Shown here: positions 61,971 through 64,000 of the stretch, in pieces | How the letters are laid out: the number at the start of each line of letters is the position of its first letter | Position numbering within the stretch: position 1 is the stretch's first letter | Source of the DNA: Lactobacillus sp. ESL0791 | Lineage (GTDB): Bacteria; Bacillota; Bacilli; Lactobacillales; Lactobacillaceae | DNA: 64,000 nt | Direction: 5' to 3' | NCBI RefSeq assembly: GCF_029433255.1 | Contig: NZ_JAQTHU010000001.1 | Location: 682,001-746,000, forward strand | Translations under genes and position numbers: made by a program | Notes under the pieces: generated by a model | The model's database searches: none | The model's input: the letters and a program-made list of their open reading frames with translations, nothing else | Told to the model about the DNA's origin: nothing

Positions 61971-62705
61971 ATGGTTCTAAAAATTGAACATCTGACTGGT
62001 GGCTATACGGGGGTGCCAGTAATTAAAGACATTAATTTAGAAATAAAGCCTGGTGAGGCATTGGGCCTGATTGGCCTCAATGGTGCCGGAAAGTCGACAA
62101 CAATCAAGCATTTGCTGGGCTTATTACGGCCGCAAAAAGGGACAATTACCTTAAATGAGGTTAATTTAACGGCGCAGCCGACTGCGTTTAAAAGGCAGGT
62201 AGCGTATATTCCAGAGATGCCGGTTTTGTACCCGGAATTAACTTTGAAAGAGCATCTGCAGTTGACAATGATGAGCTACGGACTAAAAGAGACCGAAGCC
62301 TGGCCGCGTGCGCAAAAATTGCTGACAGATTTTCGCTTGGCTGACAAGTTGGACTGGCTACCAATTCACTTTTCTAAAGGGATGCAGCAAAAGGTAATGA
62401 TTGTTGCCGCTTTTTTGGCAGACACCGCTTTGCTGGTAATTGATGAACCTTTTACTGGACTTGATCCGTTAGCGGTGGCCAAGCTTCTGGCGCTGATTAA
62501 GCAGGCAATTTCCTCTGGGAAAATGGTTTTGATGACCACGCATGTTTTAGCGGATGCCCAGCAAGCAATTTCCAACTATGCGGTGCTTAACAACGGAACA
62601 ATTGAGATGATTGGCAGTTTAACTGAGATTCGCCAGCATTACGGCTTGAAGCCGGATGATTCTTTCGATCGGCTTTATCAAGTTTTAAATCAGGAGCAGG
62701 CTTAA
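61971..62705 (+). CDS. ecsA: ABC transporter ATPase EcsA
   Basis: 244 residues. Walker A GLNGAGKST at about 39-47, signature region HFSKGMQQKV, Walker B LLVIDEPFTGLD, H-loop TTHVLA. EcsAB is an ATPase/permease pair that affects secretion, intramembrane proteolysis and competence in B. subtilis. The divergent HIT gene and following EcsB support the name. The start ATG 61971 has AGGAAAA upstream. Overlaps ecsB by one base (TAATG). Confidence 0.92.
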   Translation: MVLKIEHLTGGYTGVPVIKDINLEIKPGEALGLIGLNGAGKSTTIKHLLGLLRPQKGTITLNEVNLTAQPTAFKRQVAYIPEMPVLYPELTLKEHLQLTMMSYGLKETEAWPRAQKLLTDFRLADKLDWLPIHFSKGMQQKVMIVAAFLADTALLVIDEPFTGLDPLAVAKLLALIKQAISSGKMVLMTTHVLADAQQAISNYAVLNNGTIEMIGSLTEIRQHYGLKPDDSFDRLYQVLNQEQA

Positions 62706-63898
62706 TGGCAGAATTAGCAAAAAAACGGCTGGTAGAAAACTTTAAGCAGTCGCTCAAGTATTTGCTGCTGGTTTTCAATGACTTTTTCATTTTGGCTCTG
62801 ATCTTTCTGTTTGGAGCATTAATGTTTTGGTATGCACAGGCAATGAAAGAAATTCCCGCAAATCTTTGGTTTTACAAGTTACTGGTGGGGCTGTTCTTGG
62901 CGGTACCATTATTAATTGGCAAGCTGGTTACTTTACTGAAAAAAGCAGACGCGCAGTTTCTATTTACGCAAGATAGACAAATGAAGGCCTATTTGCGGCC
63001 GCTGCTTCTTTACAGTATGATTGTGCCCAGTCTTATTTTATTGCTTCTAGCGGGAATTTTATTCCCGTTTGCAGCAATCAAGGCCGGCATCAAACCATTG
63101 TATTATTTGCTGGCGGTCTTACTTGTTTTGGTCTGCAAATTTATCCAGCTTGAGATTAGCAAACATAATCTGTTTTTCAGCCAGAGGCTACCATTTTGGC
63201 TGTTTAATATTGTTAGTGTGCTTTTTTTACTTGCAGGTTTGTATTATCCTTTGGCCTTAATTCTTGGCCTTATTTTGGTTATGCTGGCAGGCGTCTTGGT
63301 GGTTAAGCAAACCGGCGGTCTATTTAACTGGCGCTTTGCAATTAAGGCGGAAGAAGCACGGAAAAATCAGGTTTACTCGCTATTTAGCATGTTTACCGAT
63401 GTTAAGGAGCGCCGCGTTACGATTAAGCGGCGGAAATATTTGGATTGGCTGTTGCCGCGCAGTTTGGCTAAGGAAAATCCCAATAAATTTTTATATCGCA
63501 GGTCGCTTTTGCGTAATCCGGAATATTTAAACCTACTGGTGCGGATGACGGTCTTTGCAGTTCTAATTTCGTGGCTGGTGCAAAATTGGGCCTGGGCGCT
63601 GGGATTGTCATGCCTGGTAATTTTTCTAACAGTTTACCAGTTGCTGCCGTTAACAGGTGAATTTGACCAAAACATCATGTATCGGGTTTATCCGATTGAG
63701 CGAGCAAACCGTGGCCGGGCAATGGCGCAGGTGGTTAGTGAAGCAATTTTGCTTGAATGGGGGATAATTGCTATTTCCTGGAAAATTGTTTTACCTGTTG
63801 GTGTTTTTCGTTTCTCAGCAATTTTGCTGCTATTAGTCTTTGCAGCTTTAGTGACACTGGGATATTTACCTTATAAAATTAAGGAAGGGGAGAAGTAG
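62705..63898 (+). CDS. ecsB: ABC transporter permease EcsB
   Basis: 397 residues, polytopic, with hydrophobic segments at about 22-40, 57-77, 100-125, 135-150, 160-195 and several near the C-terminus (280-395), and the EcsB pattern KRLVENFKQSLKYLLLVFNDFF near the start, split here as KRLVENFKQSLKYL and LVFNDFF. Membrane partner of EcsA. Three bases separate it from trmB. Confidence 0.9.
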   Translation: MAELAKKRLVENFKQSLKYLLLVFNDFFILALIFLFGALMFWYAQAMKEIPANLWFYKLLVGLFLAVPLLIGKLVTLLKKADAQFLFTQDRQMKAYLRPLLLYSMIVPSLILLLLAGILFPFAAIKAGIKPLYYLLAVLLVLVCKFIQLEISKHNLFFSQRLPFWLFNIVSVLFLLAGLYYPLALILGLILVMLAGVLVVKQTGGLFNWRFAIKAEEARKNQVYSLFSMFTDVKERRVTIKRRKYLDWLLPRSLAKENPNKFLYRRSLLRNPEYLNLLVRMTVFAVLISWLVQNWAWALGLSCLVIFLTVYQLLPLTGEFDQNIMYRVYPIERANRGRAMAQVVSEAILLEWGIIAISWKIVLPVGVFRFSAILLLLVFAALVTLGYLPYKIKEGEK

Positions 63899-63900
63899 AT

Positions 63901-64000
63901 GAGATTACGCAACAAGCCTTGGGCTGTTGATTTAGTTCATGAGCATCCAGAAAGTGTGCTGGATTGGCCGGATCCGGAAAAGAGGATCGATTGGGCCAGT
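63901..64000 (+). CDS. trmB: tRNA (guanine-N7-)-methyltransferase, 3' end outside window
   Basis: Only 33 codons are visible: MRLRNKPWAVDLVHEHPES, then VLDWPDPEKRIDW. MRLRxKPWA is the standard N-terminus of TrmB, which methylates G46 of tRNA using SAM, and trmB commonly follows ecsB in Lactobacillales. The SAM-binding domain lies beyond the window. Starts two bases after the ecsB stop. Confidence 0.85.

Overview
The window is low-GC Gram-positive DNA and reads as Lactobacillus in the narrow sense (L. delbrueckii/acidophilus relatives). The evidence is lactobacillar 16S rRNA, the divergent pepQ-ccpA pair, an S(MK)-box in front of metK, T-box leaders, the Opp peptide uptake system and ISL3-, IS66- and IS110-type insertion sequences. 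I cannot name the species from sequence alone.

Layout. (1) 1-11374: housekeeping genes: the 3' end of an XTP/dITP pyrophosphatase gene, MscS channel, DUF948 and YtxH-like envelope proteins, pepQ/ccpA with a cre site, a secreted glycerophosphodiester phosphodiesterase, a yunD-yutD-HAD-TIGR01906 operon, DedA and ferredoxin-NADP reductase. (2) 11430-28290: two rRNA operons in direct orientation. Their copies of about 5.2 kb (promoters P1/P2 through 5S) look nearly identical. The first is followed by 16 tRNA genes, the second by 6. Between them is a graveyard of mobile elements: two ISL3 transposase genes fused tail-to-tail, a decayed IS66 element with perfect 17-bp ends, and an orphan TetR-type regulator immediately before the second rRNA promoter. 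(3) 28324-41763: metK under an S(MK) riboswitch, a DHA2 multidrug transporter, PAP2 phosphatase, leuS and argS each behind a T-box, a lipid/polysaccharide flippase, a lone tRNA-Leu(CAG), DacA, NAD(P)HX dehydratase and class II aldolase. (4) 41797-42448: a compact type III toxin-antitoxin locus of CptIN type. It has a strong promoter, two 45-bp repeats that each fold as an H-type pseudoknot, a terminator, and a 156-residue ToxN/CptN-like endoribonuclease. (5) 42475-58344: pseudouridine synthase, class A PBP, a YlbF-like protein with the yhaO-yhaN-yhaM operon, and an oligopeptide importer with two tandem OppA lipoproteins followed by oppBCDF. (6) 58345-64000: an IS110-family transposase gene with an early frameshift, PrsA foldase, a YtxH-like protein, HIT hydrolase, EcsA-EcsB and the start of trmB.

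Much of the gene set serves translation (rRNA, 23 tRNAs, LeuRS, ArgRS, TrmB, pseudouridine synthase), envelope building (PBPs, flippase, PrsA) and amino-acid supply from peptides (Opp, PepQ, with CcpA as carbon regulator). This fits a fermentative, amino-acid-auxotrophic, peptide-scavenging organism. The most notable unit is the toxin-antitoxin locus. Next come the sequence oddities around the rRNA/tRNA island: a divergent 16S copy, an aberrant tRNA-Phe and an inverted transposase dimer.
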